Assembly: GCA_963849485.1 (NCBI GenBank)
Contig: CAWKIF010000114.1
Coordinates: 10,809 to 74,808 of the forward strand
Source: CAVTWJ01 sp963849485
Lineage (GTDB): Bacteria > Oederibacteriota > Muellerivitia > Muellerivitales > Muellerivitaceae
Length of the DNA: 64,000 bases
Reading direction: 5' to 3'
A model generated the notes under the pieces. That model was not told where the DNA came from, ran no database searches, and saw nothing but the letters and a program-made list of their open reading frames with translations. Both the position numbers and the translations under genes were made by a program. Below, piece after piece: positions 52,817 through 61,792 of the stretch (positions are counted from its first letter, which is position 1; each line of letters starts with the position of its first letter).

Positions 52817-52845
52817 TTGACAATACGGCGTACACGGCTTATACT
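52817..52845 (+). promoter_or_regulatory. Strong sigma-70-type promoter of the Bil-like operon
   Basis: TTGACA (52817-52822), 17-base spacer, TATACT (52840-52845), close to consensus. CGGCGTAC (52826-52833) in the spacer matches the CGGCATAC near the XRE start, a candidate XRE operator half-site. Confidence 0.7.
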
Positions 52846-52886
52846 TGGAACATGGTCGTTATTTTATAAAAGAGAGGAAAAAAAAC

Positions 52887-53154
52887 ATGAGTGAACTAGA
52901 GCAGACAGAAAAGTCGAAAGATGAGCAGGAAAGAAAGAGCATCGGGTTCCAAATTACTGTCAACGGAGTAAAGTTTGAGGTGCTCTCTACGGTGTTTGGT
53001 TTCGGAATTGAAAAAGGAAACAAATGTCCCAGCAGCTTTTGAACTCGAGCAGGTTGTTGACGGCAAATTGGTCCCTTTGGCGGATGACAGTATTGTGGTT
53101 ATAAAAGCTCACGAGGTATTTGTCAGTCACCCTAAAGATTCGAAATCTTCATAA
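52887..53154 (+). CDS. Ubiquitin-like modifier (BilA-like), one frameshift
   Basis: With one frame change near 52992, the gene encodes about 88 residues: a charged N-terminal tail, a beta-hairpin (IGFQITVNGVKFEVLSTV), a helix (VSELKKETNVPAAFELEQVV) and closing strands (VDGKLVPLADDSIVVIKAHE, VFVSHPKDSKSS). This is the pattern of the prokaryotic ubiquitin-like/'multiubiquitin' group found with E2, JAB and E1 genes. No Gly-Gly is visible at the C terminus. AGAGAGG precedes the ATG at 52887. The frame break could be a sequencing indel (268 bases is one more than a multiple of three). Confidence 0.7.
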
Positions 53155-53164
53155 AGGAATCCCA

Positions 53165-53508
53165 ATGGAACTGACAGACGAACAACTTCAAGAGCTTAAA
53201 TCCTTATACGGAAATGTTTTGGTGGCCGAGGAAGGGGGACTAAATACATCCTGATTGAGAAGGCACAGATGCCTCTAGGATGTACCCCCAACCGAAGCGA
53301 TCTTCTTTTTTGTCCTTCAACTAAAGATGGTTATGAATCGCGACTATATTTCGAAACGAAAGTTGAGGGGCCCGGAGTCAGAAATTGGAACGGATCAGTT
53401 TTTATTCTCAATCGGACTTGGTATGCCTTTTCTTGGAGATTTAGTCATCCTGGGGATTTGCGCCTCGCACAAGCAATTCAATCGCACTTGCGAGGTTTCA
53501 GAGCATGA
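53165..53508 (+). CDS. E2-like (UBC-fold) conjugating protein (BilB-like), one frameshift
   Basis: About 114 residues with a frame break in a G run near 53232. The parts are MELTDEQLQELKSLYGNVLV, then KYILIEKAQMPLGCTPNRSD, the beta-meander region LLFCPSTKDGYESRLYFETK, NGSVFILNRTWYAFSWRFSH and a C-terminal helix RLAQAIQSHLRGFRA. The 'P-x-G...DLL' and 'W..FSHPGD' pattern resembles the prokaryotic E2 families of E2-JAB-E1 operons; candidate catalytic cysteines are in LGCTP or LFCPS. Position (after the Ubl, overlapping the JAB start by 4 bases) strongly supports the call. Confidence 0.62.
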
Positions 53509-54023
53509 AAATAATCATCAGATTAACCCGACTACTTTTTGATCAAATTCAGGATGAACTTTCTCGCCCACATTCTTTTGCCTTCGAACGTGTTGGTTTC
53601 CTTTTTGGTCGTAGTGAGAAAGTATTAAGTGACTGGGTTGTACTACCAACAAGATTTGAATCTGTAATAGACATGGATTATGTTCCGGATGAATTTGTGG
53701 GAGCTAAAATAAATTCTAACGCTATCCGACATGCCTTGCAAACCTCAATGAGCAACTCGGAATCAGTATTTCATGTTCATCAACATGGTGGATACGACGC
53801 TTCGTGGTTTTCCGCAGTTGACCTTAAGTCGAACAAAGAACTAATCCCTTCATTCTCTGCTGTATCAAACGTTAATGTTCACGGAGCACTCGTTTTAAGT
53901 AAGGATCAAGCAGCAGGAATTGCTTGGGCCCCATCTGTTAAAAAACCAATCAAAATAAAAGTCTCAATTGTTGGTTTCCCAACAACAATTTGTTCCCCTG
54001 GATTTGGAGAACTTCATGAATAA
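53505..54023 (+). CDS. JAB/MPN-domain (JAMM) metalloprotease, BilC-like deubiquitinase
   Basis: 172 residues, intact. The JAMM catalytic set is complete: the Glu in FERVGFLFGR near residue 29 and H-x-H...S-x-x-D in HVHQHGGYDASWFSAVDLKS. JAMM proteases of this kind remove or process ubiquitin-like proteins. The ATG overlaps the E2 stop by 4 bases and its stop overlaps the E1 start by 8 bases. Confidence 0.85.
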   Translation: MKIIIRLTRLLFDQIQDELSRPHSFAFERVGFLFGRSEKVLSDWVVLPTRFESVIDMDYVPDEFVGAKINSNAIRHALQTSMSNSESVFHVHQHGGYDASWFSAVDLKSNKELIPSFSAVSNVNVHGALVLSKDQAAGIAWAPSVKKPIKIKVSIVGFPTTICSPGFGELHE

Positions 54024-54825
54024 TCGTCATTCAAGACAATCTTTCCTTGGTAAAAATTCACAATGGTTTATTGAAAATGCCATCATTGGAATCGTGGGTC
54101 TCGGAGGAGGCGGATCCCATGTGGTTCAACAATTAGCTCATGTGGGTTTCAAAAAATATTGTATTTTCGACATGGATGTTGTTGAAGACACAAATCTAAA
54201 TCGACTAATCGGTGGAACTGTTCAGGATGCCAAAACCAAAGTTAACAAAATTGATGTGGCTTATAGAATTATTCATGGACTCGTACCCGATGCTGAGATA
54301 TTCAAGGCAAAATCTCGTTGGCAAGATGTGCCCGCCAATATTCGGCAATGCGATTTGATTTTTGGTTGTTTAGACGGTTTTTCGGAACGCGAACAATTAG
54401 AAGCCATTTCACGCCGGTACCTTATTCCCTACATCGACATTGGCCTAGACGTATTTGAATCGGCAAATGAACCCCCAAGAATGGCCGGGCAGGTCATTTT
54501 ATCTATGCCAGGATATGCTTGTATGTGGTGCTTGGGATTTTTAAAAAAGGAAAGATTAGCTGAAGAAGCGGCTAAATACGGAGCTGCAGGCACCAACGCT
54601 CAAGTCGTTTGGGGTAATGGTGTTCTGGCATCTATCGCAGTTGGTTTAGCCGTAAATCTTTTAACGGACTGGACAAAAAGTTTACGTGGCCCCGTTTATC
54701 TTTCTTACGATGCAAATGTTCCCGAAGTGATCGAACATCCGAGATTGAAATATTTAGAAAATAAGCTTAACTGTCCCCACTACCCGTTAAACGCAATAGG
54801 ATCTCCAACATTCAAGACCGTTTGA
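54016..54825 (+). CDS. ThiF-family E1-like activating enzyme (BilD-like)
   Basis: 269 residues, intact. ATP-binding motif IIGIVGLGGGGSHVVQQLAH near residue 25, FDMDVVEDTNLNRLIGG, the KVNKIDVAYRII block, DLIFGCLDGFSERE, and the cysteine cluster PGYACMWCLGF that may hold zinc or the catalytic Cys. It would adenylate the C terminus of the Ubl and pass it to the E2. The ATG at 54016 overlaps the JAB stop; the in-frame ATG at 53968 lies inside the JAB gene and is less likely. Confidence 0.88.
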   Translation: MNNRHSRQSFLGKNSQWFIENAIIGIVGLGGGGSHVVQQLAHVGFKKYCIFDMDVVEDTNLNRLIGGTVQDAKTKVNKIDVAYRIIHGLVPDAEIFKAKSRWQDVPANIRQCDLIFGCLDGFSEREQLEAISRRYLIPYIDIGLDVFESANEPPRMAGQVILSMPGYACMWCLGFLKKERLAEEAAKYGAAGTNAQVVWGNGVLASIAVGLAVNLLTDWTKSLRGPVYLSYDANVPEVIEHPRLKYLENKLNCPHYPLNAIGSPTFKTV

Positions 54826-54919
54826 ATTTTAGGAAAATGAGAGCTTTTATAGAAGGCGCGCTATAATTCTTAAAGTTGGATAATACCATCGGTTTGTCCG
54901 TTGGAGAAAGGAGCAACCC

Positions 54920-55138
54920 ATGAAACATGTCTGCCCGAATTGTGGGAAGTTAGTTAATTATCTCCCTTATGGCAAAATGGCTGCCGCTGTTGTTACCGGT
55001 GTTTTTGGAGCCAAGGTAGCCAAAAGCGTTTGGGGAATTGGTTTGATCGGTGTGGTTACATTCGGTATTGGATCGATGGTTGACGCAATTAGAAAGATTT
55101 GTCCAACCTGTGGTGTTTTGATTCAAGCTGTAGCTTAA
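54920..55138 (+). CDS. Small zinc-ribbon membrane protein
   Basis: 72 residues: CxxC (HVCPNCGKLVNYLPYG), a hydrophobic glycine-rich segment (MAAAVVTGVFGAKVAKSVWG, IGLIGVVTFGIGSMVDAI) and a second CxxC (KICPTCGVLIQ). The two knuckles could form one zinc ribbon around a membrane hairpin. GGAGAAAGGAG precedes the ATG. It follows the E1 gene by 94 bases and is closed by a terminator. Function is unknown. Confidence 0.65.
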   Translation: MKHVCPNCGKLVNYLPYGKMAAAVVTGVFGAKVAKSVWGIGLIGVVTFGIGSMVDAIRKICPTCGVLIQAVA

Positions 55139-55164
55139 CAATTTAAAACAAACCAAGTAAATGA

Positions 55165-55200
55165 GCCCTTGCAAATAAAAACAAGGGCTTTTTTATTTTA
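55165..55200 (+). terminator. Rho-independent terminator
   Basis: GCCCTTG, an A-rich loop, CAAGGGC and then TTTTTTATTTT, about 27 bases after the zinc-ribbon gene. Confidence 0.8.
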
Positions 55201-55221
55201 GACTTAAGACTTTAACTTTTT

Positions 55222-55280
55222 GGGGAAAGCCTTCCCCCTGGCCTCAGCTACCTACGGTGATCCTCGGCACACCCCCTTCC
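55222..55280. repeat. Direct repeat, right copy
   Basis: First 24 bases identical to those at 49924 and similar beyond. Together the two copies bracket the HTH/peptidase/XRE/Bil-like/zinc-ribbon block. Confidence 0.75.
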
Positions 55281-55568
55281 CCTGGGGCTTTGCCCCAAGC
55301 CCCTTTAGTTTGTTTCCTCATTTGCCGAACGGCCTTTGGACTCGCGTCCATGTCCTCGTCCCCTAAAACCGTGGCCGGTCCACCAGGCCTCGGATGCTGT
55401 CGCTTTGCTATCGCACTCCGTCGGAAAACTCGAAAACATTTAATGAGCCGATAGTAGTGATTTCCCTATCGTCCGCCAAATCCTCCGGGCCGCCCCTCAT
55501 CCGTTTGGTGAAGGGGCGGCCCGGAGCGCGCTCCATCAGAAGGGAGCATAGAAGATGAAAACAAACAA
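55281..55568. other. Gene-free stretch with a GC-rich hairpin
   Basis: No convincing gene. A strong hairpin spans 55484-55525 (TCCGGGCCGCCCCT paired with AGGGGCGGCCCGGA). The composition is GC-richer than the flanking Bil-like genes, and the style (non-coding GC-rich leader ahead of a RadC-type gene) recalls plasmid or integrative-element leaders. Confidence 0.5.
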
Positions 55569-56044
55569 ATGCAGGAAGAGGGGATGAAGTTCGACGTTAA
55601 AGGGGTGCCACCGCCGACCGTTCCGCCGATTTCTTGGGCGGAAGCCAGGGCGGACTACAAAAGGGGGCCGGTTGTTTCAGGGCCCGAGGACGTGGTGGCT
55701 ATTTCAAGCAGTATATCGGTGGGAAGCGAAACGAGGCTTTCATGACCATGTACCTTGACCACCGCAACCATGTTTTAGACGTGGTTTTGAACCAGGAAGG
55801 GACCGTGGACCATACCGCCGTTTATCCTCGTGAAGTCCTCAAGAAGGCCCTGGAATTGGACGCCACGGGGATTATTTTCAGTCATAACCACCCAGCCGGG
55901 AGCTTGGAACCTACCGAGGGGGATAAGCAGTTAACCCGCCAGATCGTGACCGCCGCAAGGGCCTTGGGAATCACCGTTCATGACCATTTGATAGTGACTC
56001 ACGAAGGGCATTTTTCCTTCCGTCAGGCAGGGCTATTAGTTTAA
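55569..56044 (+). CDS. RadC-like JAB-domain (JAMM) protein, one frameshift
   Basis: About 158 residues with a frame break near 55698. N-terminal part (MKFDVKGVPPPTVPPISWAE, DYKRGPVVSGPEDVVA) in one frame and the JAMM domain (MTMYLDHRNHVLDVVLNQEG, then SHNHPAGSLEPTEGDKQLTR with H-x-H-P...D) in another. RadC-like proteins are common on plasmids, phages and integrative elements; their activity is not established. ATGs at 55569 and 55584 are both possible starts. Confidence 0.75.
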
Positions 56045-56233
56045 CCCTTCGGAAATTTCCGAAAATTCCCTTTTGGGACTTTTCGTATTGCTTTGGGCCT
56101 TTCCCTCCCAAACCCTCCCTTTTAAAAGCTTCTCTTCCCTCTTTTAAGCAACTTCAAACCCAATAAATGGCCTGTGACCAATTCTTAGAAAAGGTTAAAA
56201 TCAACCCTCAAAATAAGGAGCCTTTCACCAAGT

Positions 56234-59200
56234 ATGACTTTCAATGAAAACACTAGGGTAAAAATCCCGGCAATCCTGCATTTGGGCAGGTTGGGATATG
56301 AATACCTCCCACTAACAAGCTCGAAACGTGATGAAACCTCAAATATTTTCACGGATATATTTTCAGGATCATCAAACGTATTAACCCTGATTTGAAAGAC
56401 GATGACATTAAACGACTGCTCGAAAAAATTAACTTGGCTTTGGATAACGATGATCTGGGCCGGGTGTTCTATGAAATGCTTATCGCAAGTAGCGGAACAA
56501 AACTATTAGACTTTAATGACTTCAACAAAAACGCATTTCATGTAGTAACAGAACTTACCTGTAAAAATGGCGATGATGAGTTCAGTCCCGATATTACACT
56601 CCTCATCAATGGGATGCCACTTGCGTTCATTGAGGTAAAAAAACCAAATAACCAAGAAGGGATATTGCGGAACGAGATAGCATAAATGTAAGGTTCAAAA
56701 ATAAAAAATTCAGAAAATTCATCAACATCTCACAAATCCTCGTTTTTTCAAACAACATGGAATACGACCATGAATCAATAGTTCCCATTCAAGGCGCATT
56801 TTATGTGCCGTTTCAATCAGGAAGCGGATTTAATTGTTTCAGGGAAGAAGAAAAATTAAACCTATCTGAAATTCTTTTACCGGAAAATGATGAAGTGGAG
56901 AATTTTGTTTTAAAAGACAACAACCTTTCAGCTATTAAATTTTCACCTGAATTTGTTACCAATAAAGAACCCAACACGTCCAACAAATAGAATTTTAACT
57001 TCATTATTTTGTAAAGACAGGCTTGCATTTCTTTAAAATATAGCTTTGCTTATGTCAACAGTGAAACAGGGCTTGAAAAACACATTATGCGTTATCCGCA
57101 AATGTTCGCTACTAAAGCCATTGAAAAAACACTTGATAATAAAATAAATAAAGGGATTATCTGGCACACCAAGGAAGCGGTAAAACAGCCCTTGCTTATT
57201 ATAATGTACATTACCTCACAGATTATTATCAGTCACAGTCTGTTGTTCCTAAATTCTATTTCATTGTTGACAGGATTGATTTATTAGAGCAAGCAGGAAA
57301 GGAATTTAAGAGCAGAGGTCTTATTGTTAACAATGTAAATTCTAAAAGAGGAACTTTTAAAAAGATTTCAAAAGCCAATCAGCCGTCATCACAACCTTTT
57401 GGTAAACGTGAAATAACGGTTGTAAATATTCAAAATTCAAAGATGAACCCGATGTTTATTAAAGGCAAACGATTATGATATAAGTGTACAGCGCATTTAT
57501 TTCCTGGACGAAGTGCACCGCAGCTATAATCCTTCAGGTTCGTTTTTGGCAAACCTGTTCAATTCCGACCGTAACGCAATTCTATTGGATTAACCGGTAA
57601 CACCCTATTGGTCAGGACAGGCGCTCCCGTGACACCTTTGGTGATTATATTCATAAGTATTATTACAATGCCTCTATCGCCGATGGCTATACATTAAGGC
57701 TGATTCGTGAAGGAATTGAAACAATTATAAAATCCAGCTTGAAGAAGCCTTAAAAGATGTGGAAATACTAAAAGGGTGATGCTGGACAAGACGCATTATT
57801 TATTCACACGAAAAGTTTGTTGAACCAATGCTGGATTATATGTAGAGGATTTTATAAAAAGCAGGATTAGATTCGGAGACAATACTATTGGCGGAATGGT
57901 CGTATGCGATAGTGCAGACCAGGCCAGAAAACTATTCGAAATTTTTATTACGCAAATACAACCCTGAACGAAAAAACCATGAGATAGACACTGAATATTT
58001 GAATTAGCGGCTGAACTCCGCCACCTATACCGTCATATAAAACCGAGGAAATCAAAACAGTTTAACAGCATCTTTAATCCTTCATGATGTTAGGGTCAAA
58101 AGAAGAGCCGAAAAAAGGAAATTGATAATTTTAAAGAAGGTAAAATTGATTTGTTGTTTGTTTATAATATGCTTCTTACTGGATTCGATGCAAAGCGGCT
58201 TAAAAAACTCTATATCGGGCGACATTATAAAAGACCACAATTTACTCCAAACGCTGACAAGGGTCAATCGTCCTTATGAAAGTTCAGATATGGTTTTGTT
58301 GTGGATTTTGCTGATATTCGAAAAGAATTTGACGCACCAATAAAGCCTACTTTAACGAGTTACAGGATGAATTCGGTGATGAAATTAAAAACTATTCCAA
58401 CCTTTTCAAATCCAAGGAAGAGATAGAAGAAGAGATTAAAAAACATCAAAGAAAAACTGTTTCAGCTATGATTTGGAATAATGCTGAAGTTTTCTCCCAT
58501 CAGATAAACCAAATTGAAGTCCGGAAAAAAGTTTTGGAAATAAAAAAGGCTTTGGAAAATGCCAAGAATATATACAACCTCATTCGTGTTTATGGCCATT
58601 AGGAATTATTGGAAAGATTAGATTTTAAGAAGCTGAATGTTCTTATCAACGAAACGAGCTCGTCATTTGGAATCTGTTGAACTTAAGAGAATCCATTGCA
58701 GAATGATACTGAGACAACAAATTTACTTAATGTGGCCTTAGAAAATATTTTATTTGTGTTCCGAAAGGTATCGGAAGAAGAATTGGTAATATGCTGACCG
58801 ACTTAAAGAACATGCTCCGAAAAGCACGGGAAGGATTACGGGGTAACTTCGACCAGAAAGATCCGGAATTTGTTTCTTTATATGATGAGTTAAAAAGACT
58901 TTTTGAAAAAAAGAATCTTGATGAAATATCTCAGGAAGAAATGAAAAAAAACATTGTTTCACTACAAGTAGATTTATGATAGAGTTGCTGAACTCAACCG
59001 GAAGAATAATTTGTTGAAAGCTAAATATCAAAATGATCCGAAATATGCCCGGATGCATAAAAGAATTTTAGAAAAGGGCACAATTTCTAAACGGGAAAGT
59101 GAGATTTGCCAAACACTCATGGATATAAAAAAACAAGCCGATGAAAAAATATTAATTAATACAAAGATGCTTAAGAACGAAAGTTATTTCACCAGCATGA

Positions 59201-59321
59201 TTATGCCGCTGATCATTAATGGATTCGAAAAATAGGAATAAAACTTGACCCTGATGCGGCGCAATTTATCAATGATTGCGTGGCAAAAGAGTATATGAAT
59301 GAATATCAAGGGGCCGCATAA
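56234..59321 (+). pseudogene. hsdR: Type I restriction endonuclease subunit HsdR, many frameshifts
   Basis: Pieces of one HsdR of about 1,030 residues can be followed in order across more than ten frame breaks: MTFNENTRVKIPAILHLGRL, the RE-nuclease region (FSPDITLLINGMPLAFIEVK, with D...ExK), the Walker A region at about 57165 (QGSGKTA after one added base), the DEVH box in RIYFLDEVHRSYNPSG, helicase motifs DLLFVYNMLLTGFDAKRL and LLQTLTRVNRPYE, and helical C-terminal pieces up to 59321. HsdR translocates and cuts DNA in the type I complex. It is strongly AT-rich. As written it is inactive. Confidence 0.85.
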
Positions 59322-59840
59322 ATGAACACCCAAGATTTTACAGCTAAAACAAAAGAACTAATTGATAACCTTAAAACCGTTTGCGCATCGTATGGATTGG
59401 GAAATGATGGAAACGAATTTAAAATTATTACGCAAGTGTTTCTCTATAAATTTATGAACGATAAGTTTGGGTATGAAGTGAAAGAACTTGTTCCTGAACT
59501 AAAAAAATCTCCAAATTGGGAACAAGAAGTTGCGAAATATCCTGATAAACAGTATGAAATGCTTTTAATGAAGATGAGCCCCGATAGTGCTAAGCTAAAA
59601 AGGGAACATTTTTTATCAAACCTTCACAACAATCAGAATAAAGAAGATTTTGCTAAATTCTTCGATGATACCTTGCGTGACATTTCAATTTTCAACAATG
59701 AAATATTTTCAGTAAAAACTGGTTCTGGTACAAAAATACAACTTTTCGATGAGCTCTCGAACTATATAACCGATAGATCCCGACGAGATGATTTTTGCCG
59801 GGCTATAATTAATCCGCTGGTCAACTTTAGCTTTGAGAAT
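59322..59840 (+). pseudogene. hsdM: HsdM N-terminal fragment (type I restriction-modification methylase)
   Basis: The first ~173 residues of HsdM (MNTQDFTAKTKELIDNLKTV, FLYKFMNDKFGYEV, SNYITDRSRRDDFCRAIINP-LVNFSF) are intact; then homology ends abruptly at about 59840 and a GC-rich sequence takes over, with a stop after ENRRGL. The SAM-binding and NPPF motifs are absent, and no hsdS follows. Its ATG directly follows the hsdR stop. Confidence 0.85.
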
Positions 59841-60440
59841 CGCCGTGGGCTCTGACGCCGAAGGGGCAATCGCCCGCACGCGCGGCTTGGCCGTCGCTGA
59901 GCCATGCTTGTGCATGACGCCTTCCTTCCCGCTGGGCGCGCATTCTCATCAGCGTCGGGGCGGTTCGTCATGAAATCGCCGCCGAAACTTCAGTTAGAGG
60001 CGAATTGCGCCAATAGACGACCTGCGCTACCACCGTATATTGTCAATGCGAAGCGCATTCTGAGCGCGTCGCCACACGCCAGCGTTTAGTCGCAGCGACA
60101 GCAAGCACGTTTATTTTCGACATCTTATGGTAAACTAATTCAAAGCAATACAAATTATTGCCAAACACCATCAATGGCGCGTCGGCGCTTATCGATTATT
60201 ATTCTACAACTCACATTCTCTGACACCTCGAACAAATCAACCTGACCTACTCTGCGTGATGGAATATCAGACGTCTGCCCGGTAACGGGAAAAGTGGTTT
60301 GTCGCGTTGTAGCGGCAATCTTAGTCGTGAGTCTCAAAGTGAACGTTGACTGCTTCGGGGGCAGCCCTGAAGGTTATCGGTTGGCGGGCACTATGAGCGA
60401 CGGGTTGCCGGAGTTCCCCGCGTGTGCCGTCGAGGTCATT
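59841..60440. other. Unassigned sequence between hsdM and metF fragments
   Basis: No gene is recognised on either strand. The first ~270 bases are GC-rich and the rest mixed; short open frames exist on both strands but show no family features. It may itself be a join of two pieces. Confidence 0.5.
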
Positions 60441-60950
60441 CCGCAGTAATGGACGCTCCGCACATGGCACAAAGCGAACCAAGGCAGGGTAATAACAAAT
60501 AGGTAAAATGCCGGGTATAATGCGCTTGGTGACACCCAATGTTCTCAAACGCTTTACATAATCAAAATAATCCTGATTGTTGAAAAAAAGCTGGGTGATG
60601 ACATAATCGGCACATGGTCGATTTTATTCTTTAAATAACGGGCGTCTTGTTCGCGGTCAGGGCAAAGAATATGCCCTTCAGGAAACCCTGCAACCCCTAT
60701 TCTGAAATAATCACCGAAATTCTGTCGGATAAAAGCCACCAATTCCCAACTGTATTTAAAATTATTTTCTTGGGGTGTCCAGTCAGGATTATCTTTAGGC
60801 GTGTCTCCGCGCAAGGCCAGGATGTTGGTAATACCGCGGCGTTTATAGATTCATTTAAGATATTTTTTATCTCTTTTTTAGTATGCAAAATACATGTTAG
60901 GTGGGCCACTGCAGGCACATGGTTATGGTTTTGGATATGTTCCACACAGC
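60440..60950 (-). pseudogene. metF: Methylenetetrahydrofolate reductase fragment
   Basis: About 170 residues of MTHFR, starting mid-gene (EHIQNHNHVPAVAHLTCILH), continuing through a frame break near 60820 (LALRGDTP, then YSWELVAFIRQNFGDYFRIG, AGFPEGHILCPDREQDARYL) and a second near 60560, to LGVTKRIIPGILPICYYPAL and MCGASI, where homology stops. The first ~65 residues and the C-terminal ~80 are missing. The enzyme makes 5-methyl-THF; this piece cannot. Confidence 0.75.
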
Positions 60951-61305
60951 CCCTCGGTGCTCACGTAGATCGGGAGCGAGGCGGCCGGCTGTCCGCTGAC
61001 GTTGAACTGACCGGTGAAGCGGAGCGTCTCGAGCTCGCGTCGCTCCCCTGAGGGGATGGGGACTTTAGCCGAGGCGTGCCGGTGTCAGTGCCAACACTGG
61101 GGTCACGAGCAGGTCGAAGCCGTCATCGGACCAGAACGAGATCACACGGCGCCGGTATCCCTCGAGCCATAGAGCGAGTCCAGGTACTGCGGCAGGGTGT
61201 CGACCGACCGAGTGCGCACAGCGTGGCGTTGCGCGCCTCGTACTCCTGCGCAGTGACCTCCCGGCCGAGGGCACGCGACCATTCCGTGAGCGAACAGGCG
61301 ACAGC
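60951..61305 (-). pseudogene. Amidase-signature enzyme C-terminal fragment
   Basis: In order and with frame breaks: ACSLTEWSRALGREVTAQEY, SVDTLPQYLDSL, LEGYRRRVISFWSDDGFDLL-VTPVLALTPARLG, and FTGQFNVSGQPAASLPIYVS. These match the last third of amidase-signature proteins (the region that ends ...FNxTGxPAxSLP). The catalytic Ser-Ser-Lys part is not present. High GC, unlike the neighbouring metF fragment. Confidence 0.65.
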
Positions 61306-61777
61306 TGCGGCGCAATCGCTTCCTGAATCGAGTCGGCAATCTGCCGCGTCAGCCGCTCCTGCACCTGCAAGCGCCGCGCAAACACATCCACCAATCGCGG
61401 AATCTTGCTGAGCCCGATTACTTTCCCTTGGGAATGTAGGCTACGTGAACCTTGCCGAAAAAGGGCAACATGTGGTGGTCGCACAGCGAGAACATCTCAA
61501 TGTCCTTCACAATCACCATCTCGTCGTAGTCCACGTCGAACATCGCTCCGTGCAAAATCTTTTTCGGGTCCTGTTCATAACCTCTGGTCAGGAAGGCCAT
61601 GGACTTTTCAACCCGTTCCGGCGTAGCCTTCAATCCATCGCGGTTCGGGTCTTCGCCAAGCCTGCTCAGAATTTCGCGATACATCTCCTCGGTGCTGAAT
61701 CCGCTAAGCCCCTCGTCGATCTCCAGCACCCCGCGAACGGGCTTGCTAACTGCAATCGGCTGCGCCATGCTTCCCAT
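61306..61777 (-). pseudogene. folE: GTP cyclohydrolase I FolE, frameshifted and cut at the 3' end
   Basis: FolE motifs in order: RLGEDPNRDGLKATPERVEK, FSLCDHHMLPFFGKVHVAYI (zinc Cys/His), then after a frame break near 61420 GKVIGLSKIPRLVDVFARRL, QVQERLTRQIADSIQEAIAPQ, where homology stops at about 61305 and an amidase-like sequence begins. The last ~40 residues, including the second zinc Cys (H-x-C-M-x-x-R), are missing. FolE makes dihydroneopterin triphosphate from GTP. Confidence 0.8.
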
Positions 61778-61792
61778 CCCTTTTATTCACTG

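Noticed and set aside
55257..55454. Plus-strand 65-residue frame after the right direct repeat
   Set aside because: Its start overlaps the repeat, its composition is atypical (Pro/Leu/Arg), and no ribosome site is present; it is better seen as non-coding leader.
59841..60120. New minus-strand gene in the GC-rich stretch after hsdM
   Set aside because: Short frames on both strands without family features; it sits at a suspected join and cannot be supported.
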